From: an uncultured Gammaproteobacteria bacterium
GTDB lineage: Bacteria > Pseudomonadota > Gammaproteobacteria > JAADHQ01
Direction of reading: 5' to 3'
Assembly: GCA_947258655.1 (NCBI GenBank)
Contig: CAMYJD010000004.1
Span: 69,644-133,643 of the forward strand
Length of the DNA stretch: 64,000 bases
Shown: one piece after another, positions 31,008 through 40,396 of the stretch
How positions within the stretch are numbered: position 1 is the stretch's first letter
Layout: each line of letters begins with the position of its first letter
Notes under the pieces: model-generated
Told to the model about the DNA's origin: nothing
What the model saw: only the letters and a program-made list of their open reading frames with translations
Database searches by the model: none
Made by a program: the position numbers and the translations under genes

Positions 31008-31511
31008 TCATATTCCTTTTGGTATCGATGAAAAAACCTCGGATGTACCCGTGCGTGTAATCACTGCTCCAGATCATAAAAAAGTGAGCTGGTCTCTGCC
31101 TAGATGGCAAATCGCTCCCGTGACAAGATGTTCGAAAAGGCACTGGAAGTGGGTAATGTCATGACCACAGTGCTTGCGATCTAAACCCCTTAAATCATTT
31201 ATCTGCTGTAATTGCGGACACATCTGTGCAGTACTTCTGCTGCAAACTGGACATAATAAGCGCTTGCCAGTGTAATTGTGCGTGAATATCTCACAATAAT
31301 CATTGGTAAAATATCACAGCGAATCAGCGCTTTTATTGTGTTTAATTGCCATGACCAAGCTTGGTTTGACTCATGGGCGATGATAATACCAACAGGGAGG
31401 GGTCCATGATCATCCCGGTTCAACATGATCCCGGGGCCGTAAAGACTTGAGCAGGGATGCTCAAGCATCCACATCGGGAAATAATAATGAAACATAATCC
31501 GCAGGTAAGCC

Positions 31512-31781
31512 GTGTTGAATGATGATGGCAGCATCAGTGGAACGGTGACCGATCTATCTGGCATGCCCGTTGTTGACGCCGCGGTAGTTATTGTCGGTGA
31601 TACTCCGGCGCATCCGGACATTGCCGTATTGACGGGCGATGACGGCCATTACCAGCTCGATAATCTCGGACCAGGGGAATATACCGTAATGGTCAATGCG
31701 CCAGGGCGTAAACCGGTCAGTGCCGAGGTTGTCGTAGATGTTAAGCATGGATCGGTACTGGATTTTGTCCTACCTTATTAG
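31512..31781 (+). CDS. Carboxypeptidase regulatory-like (beta-sandwich) domain protein
   Basis: GSISGTVTDLSGMPVVDAAVVIVGDTPAHPDIAVLTGDDGHYQLDNLGPGEYTVMVNAPGRKP; GTG start, no obvious signal peptide. Confidence 0.65.
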   Translation: MLNDDGSISGTVTDLSGMPVVDAAVVIVGDTPAHPDIAVLTGDDGHYQLDNLGPGEYTVMVNAPGRKPVSAEVVVDVKHGSVLDFVLPY

Positions 31782-32113
31782 ACCGTATTGTCATACATAC
31801 ATAAATCAGTATTACCGAACAGTAAAACAGGTGGAAAAAATAGCGTAATATCATTATGTTAGCTGATGACGTATAGTGTTTAAGTATATAATAATTAAAT
31901 AAAAAATCTCTCCTCTTCGCTAGCGAAAAAAAATGGGAATAAATATTCTGTTATTGCATCTATAGTAGGAGTTGCGTCTGCAAGCCATGCTTGTCTGCGG
32001 GCGAATATTGCAGCCTGGAAATAACGACTTTGTCTGAGCCAGGAACTGTATAACACTCGTGTATGGGGCAGACCATGACGCCATGGCGCGCACCACCCAG
32101 GTCAGGAATAATA

Positions 32114-32677
32114 ATGAATACGATACGGAAGGTCATTAACAAACGCCAGATCGCGAAGCAATTTGAACGTTCATTGAAACGTATGCATTGTATCGCCATG
32201 TCGTGGGGTTGCGAGCAGGATCTGGCCCGTGATCTGGTTCAGGAAACTTTTCTGATTGCATTAAACAAGTATGAGCAGTTGCGTGACAGCGCAGCACTTG
32301 AAAACTGGCTGATTACGATTCTGGCTAATTGTCATAAGGCCTATATACGCAAGCATAGTAAAACCTGCTCGCTCGAGGATCTGGATGAATTACCTGGCGT
32401 CGACCTGCCTGACGAGCTCCTCGAACAACAACATATCAGTGCACGCGTGCAACATGCTATCAGCCGTCTTAATGACGATCATCGCAAGGTCTTGACTCTG
32501 GTGGATATGGAGGGCATGAGCTATATGGAAGTTGCCCAGATCCTCGACATTCGCATGGGTACGGTCATGAGTCGCTTATCGCGCGCGCGTGCGCGTATGA
32601 AATCCTATTTACGCGAAACCACGTTGCCAGGTGGGCAAACATGCACCTCCAGTAGTTCGGTAAGGAGAATTAAATGA
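32114..32677 (+). CDS. ECF-type RNA polymerase sigma factor
   Basis: DLARDLVQETFLIAL (region 2), DHRKVLTLVDMEGMSYMEVAQILDIRMGTVMSRLSRARARMKSYL (region 4). Confidence 0.92.
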   Translation: MNTIRKVINKRQIAKQFERSLKRMHCIAMSWGCEQDLARDLVQETFLIALNKYEQLRDSAALENWLITILANCHKAYIRKHSKTCSLEDLDELPGVDLPDELLEQQHISARVQHAISRLNDDHRKVLTLVDMEGMSYMEVAQILDIRMGTVMSRLSRARARMKSYLRETTLPGGQTCTSSSSVRRIK

Positions 32678-33396
32678 GTAACAACGACAGGGTATCAGAC
32701 GAATTATTGAACGCCTTTGTCGATGACGAACTGGACAAGGCGGAAAGAGAACGGGTATTTGAATTACTGGAACAGGATCCCTTGCTGGCGCAAAGGCTGT
32801 GCGAGCTGACCCATATGAAGGAGTTAGTCAGGGCGGCGCGTCCACATCCGGATGAATCGACATTGCACAACAACCTGCATATCAGACGCAGCTATGTCCA
32901 GGGATACGCCGCGATGTTGTTGATGATGGTGTCGGTTGGTCTTATGGTCTATTTTTTCAATCCATCAAGTTTCCATCCAGCTATTGATCAGACTGTGCGC
33001 GCAGTCGTCGATCAGCATGCCCATGCAGCCGAAATCAAGGTAGTTATGCAGATCACGCGTAATGATGCTACATCGTTTTCACGATTGCTCGATCAGGCCG
33101 AAATGCTGGTGAAGCTGAGTACACAAATGGACAAGCCTGTGCGGGTCGAGATAGTTGCTTATGGAAAGGGATTGTCACTATTGCGCGAAGGTGGTTCTCC
33201 CTATGCCCAACGTATACAGCAATTGCACAGACAATATGACAATGTGCTGTTCGTCGCGTGCCAGGAAACCCTGGACAAGCAATTACAAAAGGGGAGCATG
33301 AATGTGCGGCTCTTACCTGGCGTTGTCATTGTGCATTCCGGTGCAGGCGAAGTGAAATTACGTCGTTCCCAGGGATGGACATTGATGAAGGCATGA
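32674..33396 (+). CDS. Anti-sigma factor, membrane-anchored
   Basis: LLNAFVDDELDKAERERVFELLEQDPLLAQRL zinc-finger/ASD-like N-terminus; single TM (AAMLLMMVSVGLMVYFF); ATGA overlap with the sigma gene. Confidence 0.85.
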   Translation: MSNNDRVSDELLNAFVDDELDKAERERVFELLEQDPLLAQRLCELTHMKELVRAARPHPDESTLHNNLHIRRSYVQGYAAMLLMMVSVGLMVYFFNPSSFHPAIDQTVRAVVDQHAHAAEIKVVMQITRNDATSFSRLLDQAEMLVKLSTQMDKPVRVEIVAYGKGLSLLREGGSPYAQRIQQLHRQYDNVLFVACQETLDKQLQKGSMNVRLLPGVVIVHSGAGEVKLRRSQGWTLMKA

Positions 33397-33441
33397 ATGA
33401 TGCCTGTCGAGTTTGGTGCGCATGTCAACTGACCAGGAGGT

Positions 33442-33570
33442 ATGTACAGCTTCATAAAGACTTTAATGGCGCAGGCATTGCGTGTCTGTGGCAATGGAGG
33501 AGGTAGTCATTTACAACAATCGGGTCTGTTCGTATCGTGCCCGCACAATAATCAGGAGTCGCAAACATGA
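33442..33570 (+). CDS. Putative 42-codon small ORF MYSFIKTLMAQALRVCGNGGGSHLQQSGLFVSCPHNNQESQT
   Basis: AGGAGGT immediately upstream of ATG; stop overlaps the next start in ATGA (33567-33570). Below the ORF-track cutoff. Confidence 0.4.
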   Translation: MYSFIKTLMAQALRVCGNGGGSHLQQSGLFVSCPHNNQESQT

Positions 33571-34841
33571 AGTTATTTATCAGCAAACTACATCGGCAGT
33601 GCATGCTATTGCTATTATCAATAGCCGTTATTGGTAGCACACAGGCCATAGCAGATGTAAAAAAAATCCACATGAAAATTATCAGTGCACCAGTCGTTCC
33701 CAATGGCACCGTTGCCTATGAGCCGGCCGAGTTCAATGTTTTATTGCGCAGGCAAGGGGTGCCGGCATACAAGGCCATGGACCCCGGAGTATTTGGTCTA
33801 CAGATACCGGCGGGAGGCCGAATGGAAGTGGAACTCGGAGGGTCATTTATCGCCAATCCCGATTTTTCCGAGCCTGATCCCCTCGCGCCGCTGTTCAAAC
33901 CCGCACGCAATATTATTATCACGACTGGGCCACAGAATCCGGTCAAACCCAATGCCGAGACAGTATCGGGCGGCTTCTGGGGTGTATCTTATGACCAGGC
34001 AGTCAATCCGTTTCTGGTGTCCTTATTTCCGCGTTGTGTCGTTGGTGTCGACTGTCAGAACCTGGATGCCAAACATCCGGGCGGCCTGAACGGCACACGT
34101 GCGCGTGCATTGGGATTCAAGTTCATTCATATACGCCCGGACGCCGGCGGACAGAAGCATGAGACCACACCTTTCTATAATGGACCTGCAGGCAGTATCG
34201 GTATTGTCTATGTACGTATCTATGATGGAGGTGATGACCTCGTCGCCGCCGGATCAGCCAGTATCATCTTCCGCGCCCGTGTCGGTGCACAGGTTCATCT
34301 GAGCAATGCTGCGACCCGTGACGATAATTCCGTCGTGTCATTGACCAATTTCCAGCATGTCTCCCGACGCACGGTGCTGGACGGTACCAGTATTCCTGCA
34401 GGTGGCTCTTTTGCCGATGGTGCACCTTATGCGCCGCAATTCCTGCTATTTGATAACTTCGGAAAACATGATCCGAACCAGTTTCCGAGTGGTGGTGATC
34501 TGCCGGGGCCCGGCGATGATTCCTTTATTCCATTCCCGGGTATCGCTGGCGTGACCGTGGTGCCGTCACCCAATAATCCGCGTGTTGCACGCTTGGTTAA
34601 AGACGGGACGGAAACTATTGGGCGTGCGGTATTGCTGCAACCAAGGAAAAACAGCGGCGCCAAGATCCTCGGCAATGACACGCCGACCGTTGCCTCGGAT
34701 ACGGCAAATGGCAGCCTCCTGTTCATTCCGGTCAAGGCGGGCCGTTTCCCCGGGCACTACAAGCTCATTGTTCACCTGCGACGTGGCGGTACCGCCGTTA
34801 ACACGATTGTAGTTGACAAGAAAAAGAAAAAGAAAAAGTAA
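33567..34841 (+). CDS. Exported protein of unknown family in ECF sigma locus
   Basis: Signal peptide (MLLLLSIAVIGSTQAIA); 424 aa; C-terminal KKKKKKK tail. Confidence 0.7.
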   Translation: MKLFISKLHRQCMLLLLSIAVIGSTQAIADVKKIHMKIISAPVVPNGTVAYEPAEFNVLLRRQGVPAYKAMDPGVFGLQIPAGGRMEVELGGSFIANPDFSEPDPLAPLFKPARNIIITTGPQNPVKPNAETVSGGFWGVSYDQAVNPFLVSLFPRCVVGVDCQNLDAKHPGGLNGTRARALGFKFIHIRPDAGGQKHETTPFYNGPAGSIGIVYVRIYDGGDDLVAAGSASIIFRARVGAQVHLSNAATRDDNSVVSLTNFQHVSRRTVLDGTSIPAGGSFADGAPYAPQFLLFDNFGKHDPNQFPSGGDLPGPGDDSFIPFPGIAGVTVVPSPNNPRVARLVKDGTETIGRAVLLQPRKNSGAKILGNDTPTVASDTANGSLLFIPVKAGRFPGHYKLIVHLRRGGTAVNTIVVDKKKKKKK

Positions 34842-34885
34842 TAGCAATAGCTAACTGATCCAGCTTTGATTGCGGTGTTTTCGTT

Positions 34886-34924
34886 TCTCCTGCTGTCCGG
34901 ATGACAGCGGGAGGGCGATTTTTC
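34886..34924 (+). terminator. Probable Rho-independent terminator
   Basis: CTCCTGCTGTC-CGGAT-GACAGCGGGAG stem followed by GGCGATTTTT. Confidence 0.65.
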
Positions 34925-35003
34925 CGTGTACTGATGTAATTCTCCGCATACCGTTCTAAACACTGGTGCCAGGTTGAGGATCCGCTACTGAGTGTGTACA
35001 GCC

Positions 35004-36692
35004 TTAAGTTTGTCGGGTTACATCAACAAGGAGTTTCAGGCGTTGGCCGGGTTGCAGGTACTTGCCTTTGGGTAAACGGTTCCATTGACGCAACTGTTTT
35101 ACCGTGACCTTGAATTTACTCGAGATCAATGCGAGCGAGTCACCACGACGGACGGTATAGTGAATGGTCCGAATCGTGTTCGCAGGCAGTTTACGGCTAA
35201 TGGTCTCTGCGCTCGTGTTTCTACTCCTGGTACCGGTCCACAGTACGAGTTTTTTGCCGGGCTTCAGTGTGTCGGCAGGGGCCATGCCATTCCATCTGGC
35301 CAGGGTCTTGACGGAGACCTTGTATTTTCTCGACAGGTCCCAGAATGTATCGCCATGATCGACCGTAATGATACGCTTTTGTCCCTTGCCCTGACGGGCC
35401 AGGCGTGATGCAGTGCGCTGCTTGCTGGTCAGGGAATAGTCGCTCAAGGTTTGCTGGGCGACCGGAATCAGCAGGTGTTTACCCTGACGTATACGGTTAC
35501 GATTGAGGTTATTGACCTGACGCAGAAGTTTTACCGTCGTCTGATAGCGTTTGGCAATATGGCTCAGGGTCTCACCTGCGCGGATCTTGTGACGCTTCCA
35601 CTGCACGAACTGTTCGGGTGACGTTTGCGCCAGCGCTTCGTGGAACAGGTTTTCCTTTTCTACTGGAATGAGTAATTTGTGTTTTTTACCCGGTGTCGTG
35701 GCCCAGTGATTGAAGGCCGGATTAAGGCGGTATACTTCCTCGATCGAGATGTCGGCCAGTCTGGCTACCAGGGCCAGGTCGATCTGTTTTGCAATCTCGA
35801 CCTCGACGACACGTGGTTCATTCAAAATAGGCTTAAGCGTGATGTTGTATTGCCGGGGATTGGCGATCACCTCACTGATGGCCAGGAGTCTGGGCACATA
35901 GGCGCGGGTTTCATCGGGCAGGGCCAGATGCCAGAAATCGGTCGCTAGTCCTTTTTTCCTGTTCTTGCGGATCGCGCGTCTGACATTGCCTTCGCCGGAA
36001 TTATACGCGGCCAGGGCCAGCAACCAGTCGCCATCGAGGCGCTTGTGCAGGGATTCAAGGTAGTCGAGGGCCGCATGTGTGGAGGCGACTATGTCGCGAC
36101 GACCGTCATACCACCAGTTTTGCTGCAGCCCGAACATGCGTCCGGTGCCAGGGATGAATTGCCAGATACCGGCGGCACGCCCATGTGAATAGGCGAACGG
36201 CTGGAAGGCACTCTCGACAACCGGTAACAGGGCGATTTCAGCGGGCATTTGCCTGGCATCGATCTGCTCCATAATAAAGAACATAAATGGACGGGCGCGT
36301 TCGGTAATCCGATCAATATAGTCCTGGTGGCCTTTGTAGCGCTTGATTTGTGCGATTACCCGGTCCCTGTTCTCGTAGCCACCGAGTTGCATGCCTGCGT
36401 TGATACGATTCCACAGATTGGTCTGTTCCGGTGGCGTGAAGCTCGGGATATTATTGAGCGCCTCACTGACATGGGTGTTGATGGGTTTGCCGATGTTGTC
36501 TGTAGTCGCTGGTCCCATCGGCGCGGCGGCTAATAGATCTGCACTGGCCACGTGCTTCAACGGGATCACAACCGTGGAGGATTGTGCATGTTGTGCGCTT
36601 TCGCTCTTGAAGAAGCTGGTATTGCAGGCACTGGTAGTGACAAGCAGGGTTACAATGGTTATCCATACGGTTTGCATGCCTTTTTTATACAT
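35004..36692 (-). CDS. mltD: Membrane-bound lytic murein transglycosylase D-like, with three LysM domains
   Basis: SLT domain (LLPVVESAFQPFAYSHGRAAGIWQFIPGTGRMFGL; LALAAYNSGEGNVRRAI) and LysM repeats. Confidence 0.9.
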   Translation of the reverse strand: MYKKGMQTVWITIVTLLVTTSACNTSFFKSESAQHAQSSTVVIPLKHVASADLLAAAPMGPATTDNIGKPINTHVSEALNNIPSFTPPEQTNLWNRINAGMQLGGYENRDRVIAQIKRYKGHQDYIDRITERARPFMFFIMEQIDARQMPAEIALLPVVESAFQPFAYSHGRAAGIWQFIPGTGRMFGLQQNWWYDGRRDIVASTHAALDYLESLHKRLDGDWLLALAAYNSGEGNVRRAIRKNRKKGLATDFWHLALPDETRAYVPRLLAISEVIANPRQYNITLKPILNEPRVVEVEIAKQIDLALVARLADISIEEVYRLNPAFNHWATTPGKKHKLLIPVEKENLFHEALAQTSPEQFVQWKRHKIRAGETLSHIAKRYQTTVKLLRQVNNLNRNRIRQGKHLLIPVAQQTLSDYSLTSKQRTASRLARQGKGQKRIITVDHGDTFWDLSRKYKVSVKTLARWNGMAPADTLKPGKKLVLWTGTRSRNTSAETISRKLPANTIRTIHYTVRRGDSLALISSKFKVTVKQLRQWNRLPKGKYLQPGQRLKLLVDVTRQT

Positions 36693-36714
36693 CGTTATAT
36701 TTTCTTTAAAATTG

Positions 36715-37488
36715 TTAGTCGAGTGTATCTTTCCAGTGCCGTACTACAGTAAATGTGTCGGCACCTGATTGTAGTCGCTTTAGCGCGAAATTTTCTGCAG
36801 CCTCGATCACATTTGGCAAATGGCAGCGTAAAAACGGGTTGGTGGCCTTTTCCAGTGCCAATGACGCCGGTACTGTGGGCTGTCCCCGTTTGCGCGCCGC
36901 CAATGTATCCTGCACACGTTGCTCTAATTCGGCACTGTCCGGCTCAACAACCTTTGCAAATTTAAGGTTATCAAGGGTATATTCGTGTGCGCAATAGACC
37001 AATGTGTCGTTTGGCAAGGCTGCGATTTTCTGTAGGGATTGATACATTTGCGCCGCTGTGCCTTCGAATAAGCGGCCACAACCCGCGGTAAACAGCGTAT
37101 CGCCGCAAAATAGTGATTTTTCACTGTAATAGGCAATATGCCCGCGAGTATGCCCGGGTACGTCGAGTACATCAAACGTACAATCGAGGACTGCGATGTC
37201 AATACAATCGCCTTCCCTAACGGGGTGGGTAATACTGCCGATGCCTTCGTTCGACGGGCCATAGACGGGTATGTCATAGTCCTGCGTCAGTCTGCGAATA
37301 CCACCGATATGATCGCCATGATGGTGGGTGATCAGAATGGCGACTGGGATATAGGAGTGTGTCGCAATCGCAGCTAACACCGGCTCGGCATCACCTGGAT
37401 CGACGATCACGATGTGAGGATCATTCTCCTTGTGAATCAACCAGATATAGTTATCTTCAAAGGCGGGAACATAGCTTACATTAATCAT
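36715..37488 (-). CDS. gloB: Hydroxyacylglutathione hydrolase (glyoxalase II)
   Basis: THHHGDHIGG, PGHTRGHIAYYSE, FCGDTLFTAGCGRLFEGTA, YCAHEYTLDNLKFA. Confidence 0.95.
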   Translation of the reverse strand: MINVSYVPAFEDNYIWLIHKENDPHIVIVDPGDAEPVLAAIATHSYIPVAILITHHHGDHIGGIRRLTQDYDIPVYGPSNEGIGSITHPVREGDCIDIAVLDCTFDVLDVPGHTRGHIAYYSEKSLFCGDTLFTAGCGRLFEGTAAQMYQSLQKIAALPNDTLVYCAHEYTLDNLKFAKVVEPDSAELEQRVQDTLAARKRGQPTVPASLALEKATNPFLRCHLPNVIEAAENFALKRLQSGADTFTVVRHWKDTLD

Positions 37489-37590
37489 GCCCGTATCGTG
37501 GCAGTTCTTGTCAGTGGGGTCAATATCCCTGTCTGCTCAGGGCCGGGTGGTCATAAAATCAGGTAATGTATGTGATATGCTCACTGGATT

Positions 37591-38367
37591 ATGAGCAATG
37601 CTTCGTTTCCAAACAGTTTTCTCCAACGTGATCTGCAGTTAGCGGATTGGTACAACACTCCTCTAGGGCAATTATTAGGTCAACTCGAGCAACAGGAATT
37701 GAATGCAATTCTGCCGGACCTGTTCGGCTATCACTTTCTGCAACTGGGCTCGGCCAGGCAATCCTTATTGTCAGCAAGTCGTATCCTGCACAAGGTTGTA
37801 CTGGATGGGCACCAAAAGTGCGGCTTATATCCGTCACAGATCACGGGGATGCCAGAGCATTTACCCATTCAGCCCGATTGTGTGGATGCCGTACTGCTGC
37901 ATCATTCACTCGATATTGCCACTGATCCACGCCAGGTGTTACGTGAAGTGGAAAGTATTCTGGTCCCGGAAGGGCACCTGATTATCCTTGGTTTCAATCC
38001 CCGCAGTCTTTGGGGTGTCAGGCGTTTCCTGAGTTTTCGTAGCCACGGCGTTCCCTGGGGGATGCGCTTTATACCGGTTAAAAGGATCAAGGACTGGCTG
38101 ACCTTGCTCGGTTTTGATATTTCCATGATACGATATGGCTTCTTTCGACCGCCGATGGGACGTAAGGCAGTAGTTGAACGCCTGGGATTTATGGAATCCT
38201 GGGGGCGAAACTGGTGGCCGTTTCTAGGTGGTGTATATCTGATCGTAGCAAAGAAAAAAGTGGCAACCCTGACACCGATTAAACCGCGTTGGCGACCGCG
38301 ACGCAGCATGGTGACCGGTCTGAGTGATGCCGCTTCAAGGAGTAGTGAAGGGAATGTCCAGGGTTGA
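37591..38367 (+). CDS. Class I SAM-dependent methyltransferase
   Basis: [49 protein letters not shown]-type sequence ([10 protein letters not shown]...); conserved gloB-rnhA neighbour. Confidence 0.85.
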   Translation: MSNASFPNSFLQRDLQLADWYNTPLGQLLGQLEQQELNAILPDLFGYHFLQLGSARQSLLSASRILHKVVLDGHQKCGLYPSQITGMPEHLPIQPDCVDAVLLHHSLDIATDPRQVLREVESILVPEGHLIILGFNPRSLWGVRRFLSFRSHGVPWGMRFIPVKRIKDWLTLLGFDISMIRYGFFRPPMGRKAVVERLGFMESWGRNWWPFLGGVYLIVAKKKVATLTPIKPRWRPRRSMVTGLSDAASRSSEGNVQG

Positions 38368-38809
38368 AATATTTACAGATGGTGCGTGTCGCGGTAATCC
38401 GGGGCCCGGTGGCTGGGGAGCTATATTGCGTTACAATAGTAACGAGAAACATCTGTACGGATCAGAAGCCGAAACGACCAATAACCGTATGGAACTGATG
38501 GCCGCGATTGTCGCGCTGGAATCCCTCAAGCGTCAGTGTGATGTGGTCCTGACGACCGATTCCCAGTACGTCAAGAAGGGTATCAGCGAATGGATTGAAG
38601 GCTGGAAGAAGCGTAACTGGAAGACCGCTGCACGCAAGCCGGTCAAGAATGTGGATCTGTGGAAGCGCCTCGACAATGCGGCTGCACAACATGATATTGA
38701 ATGGCATTGGGTCAGGGGGCATACGGGCCACGCCGAGAACGAATTGGCCGACCAGTTGGCCAATAAGGCCATAGATGAAATGCTAGTGACACAAACAGAT
38801 ATAAAATAA
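38354..38809 (+). CDS. rnhA: Ribonuclease HI
   Basis: [64 protein letters not shown]. Confidence 0.97.
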   Translation: MSRVEIFTDGACRGNPGPGGWGAILRYNSNEKHLYGSEAETTNNRMELMAAIVALESLKRQCDVVLTTDSQYVKKGISEWIEGWKKRNWKTAARKPVKNVDLWKRLDNAAAQHDIEWHWVRGHTGHAENELADQLANKAIDEMLVTQTDIK

Positions 38810-38820
38810 CAGGAAACGAC

Positions 38821-39528
38821 ATGCGACAGATCGTACTGGATACAGAAACAACCGGCCTCGAACCCAGACAGGGTCACAGGATTATCGAGATCGGATGTGT
38901 CGAGCTAGTTAATCGGAAATTAACGGGCAATCATTATCATCAGTATATCCAGCCCGATCGTGATATCGACGAAGGTGCCATCGAAGTACATGGTATCACC
39001 AACGAATTCCTTGCCGACAAACCCCGTTTTAATGATATCGCCGAGGATTTTCTGACCTTTATCAGGGGCGCCGAACTGGTCATTCATAATGCGCCCTTTG
39101 ATGTGGGCTTTATCGACCATGAATTCAACATGCTGACACCAGTGCCCGGTAGCGTCAATGACTTTTGTACGGTACTGGACACGTTGCAGGTGGCGCGACA
39201 AATGCACCCGGGACAGCGCAACAGTCTGGATGCTCTGTGCAAGCGATATGATATCGATAATTCACAACGTGAAAAACACGGAGCGTTGCTGGACTCAGAG
39301 ATCCTCGCCGACGTCTATCTGGCCATGACTGGTGGCCAGGTCAGTCTCGGCCTGGGCGTGGCGCAGGAACAGGTGCATGAACATGTCGAACAGGTCATCC
39401 GCCTGCAGGGCAAGCGTGAACCCTTGCGCGTCATCCGTGCCTCGGCAGAAGAATTGCAGGAACATCAGCAATACCTGCAGAATCTCGACAAGGCCAGCGA
39501 CGGTCAATGTGTATGGAAGGGCGAATAG
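38821..39528 (+). CDS. dnaQ: DNA polymerase III epsilon subunit (3'-5' exonuclease)
   Basis: IVLDTETTGLEPRQGHRIIEIGCVEL; HNAPFDVGFIDHE; HGALLDSEILADVYLAMTGGQ. Confidence 0.96.
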   Translation: MRQIVLDTETTGLEPRQGHRIIEIGCVELVNRKLTGNHYHQYIQPDRDIDEGAIEVHGITNEFLADKPRFNDIAEDFLTFIRGAELVIHNAPFDVGFIDHEFNMLTPVPGSVNDFCTVLDTLQVARQMHPGQRNSLDALCKRYDIDNSQREKHGALLDSEILADVYLAMTGGQVSLGLGVAQEQVHEHVEQVIRLQGKREPLRVIRASAEELQEHQQYLQNLDKASDGQCVWKGE

Positions 39529-39841
39529 GCCTGTATAGGCACGCTAGCACGGGCACGCGTGCACGCCGTTGAGCAACTCGCTGAAATTACAATTATTTCT
39601 CATTCTCTCCAGTGACTAAAGCATTATCCCCTTGAGTCGATATGCTTACCGACGGTAGTTAAATTCCTGCCGCTTGGGCTTTCAGTCAGTTACCGCATGG
39701 AAAATACCTTTTATGCCTGTCCGGTCAGTTAATCGGCTGAATTATCAAGGATAATGCCGGGTGCTCATTCATGATCAGGAAAATTGTTGTGTTTGTAGTG
39801 AATTTCGAAACCGCATTTACAAAAGTAGTAGGCCGAACACA

Positions 39842-40249
39842 ATGAGTTTCAATTTGTCACGTTTTCATGCCACATTCTTCAAGGAAAGCCTTGCCGATCT
39901 GGATGTTATGGAATCCGGTCTGCTGTGCATGCAGCCGGCGCAGCTCGATACCGAGAGCGTCGACTCCATATTCAGGGCGGCACACTCTATCAAGGGTGGT
40001 AGTGCTAATTTTGGCTTTGACAAAATATCCGCTTTTACCCGCACGATAGAGCTACTACTGGATAAGATCAGATCCGGGGAAATACAGCCCAACCAGTCCA
40101 TAATTACTACCCTGCGCGAATCAGTGTCCTGTGTACGGGAGATGCTAAAGGCCGAAATGGAACATGGGGACTATGACAGCAAACGTATCGATACGGTGCA
40201 GTCCAGGCTGGGGAACATCCTGTCGCTGAAACACATATCCCGCGCCTAG
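39842..40249 (+). CDS. Hpt domain protein
   Basis: IFRAAHSIKGGSANFGF phosphoacceptor-His motif; the ORF extends to 39761 but ATG 39842 is more plausible. Confidence 0.85.
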   Translation: MSFNLSRFHATFFKESLADLDVMESGLLCMQPAQLDTESVDSIFRAAHSIKGGSANFGFDKISAFTRTIELLLDKIRSGEIQPNQSIITTLRESVSCVREMLKAEMEHGDYDSKRIDTVQSRLGNILSLKHISRA

Positions 40250-40396
40250 TCTGATAGTGCAAGACCGACGACCATCATTACCAACGTTCCGCTATTCCTG
40301 AATCGCCCATTCATTCCAAGCCGGAATATCGAGCCGGTGTATCAGTAAGCGATATTTGCTAGAATGCATGCTTATTTTGACTGATTCAGGATTAAC

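Noticed and set aside
31447-31466. TTGAGCA-GGGA-TGCTCAA hairpin
   Set aside because: Short 7-bp stem without T-tract or context; within chance expectation for this length of intergenic DNA.
32010-32040. Possible ECF promoter GGAAATA...GTCTGA upstream of the sigma gene
   Set aside because: Spacing between the elements is too short for a typical ECF -35/-10 promoter.
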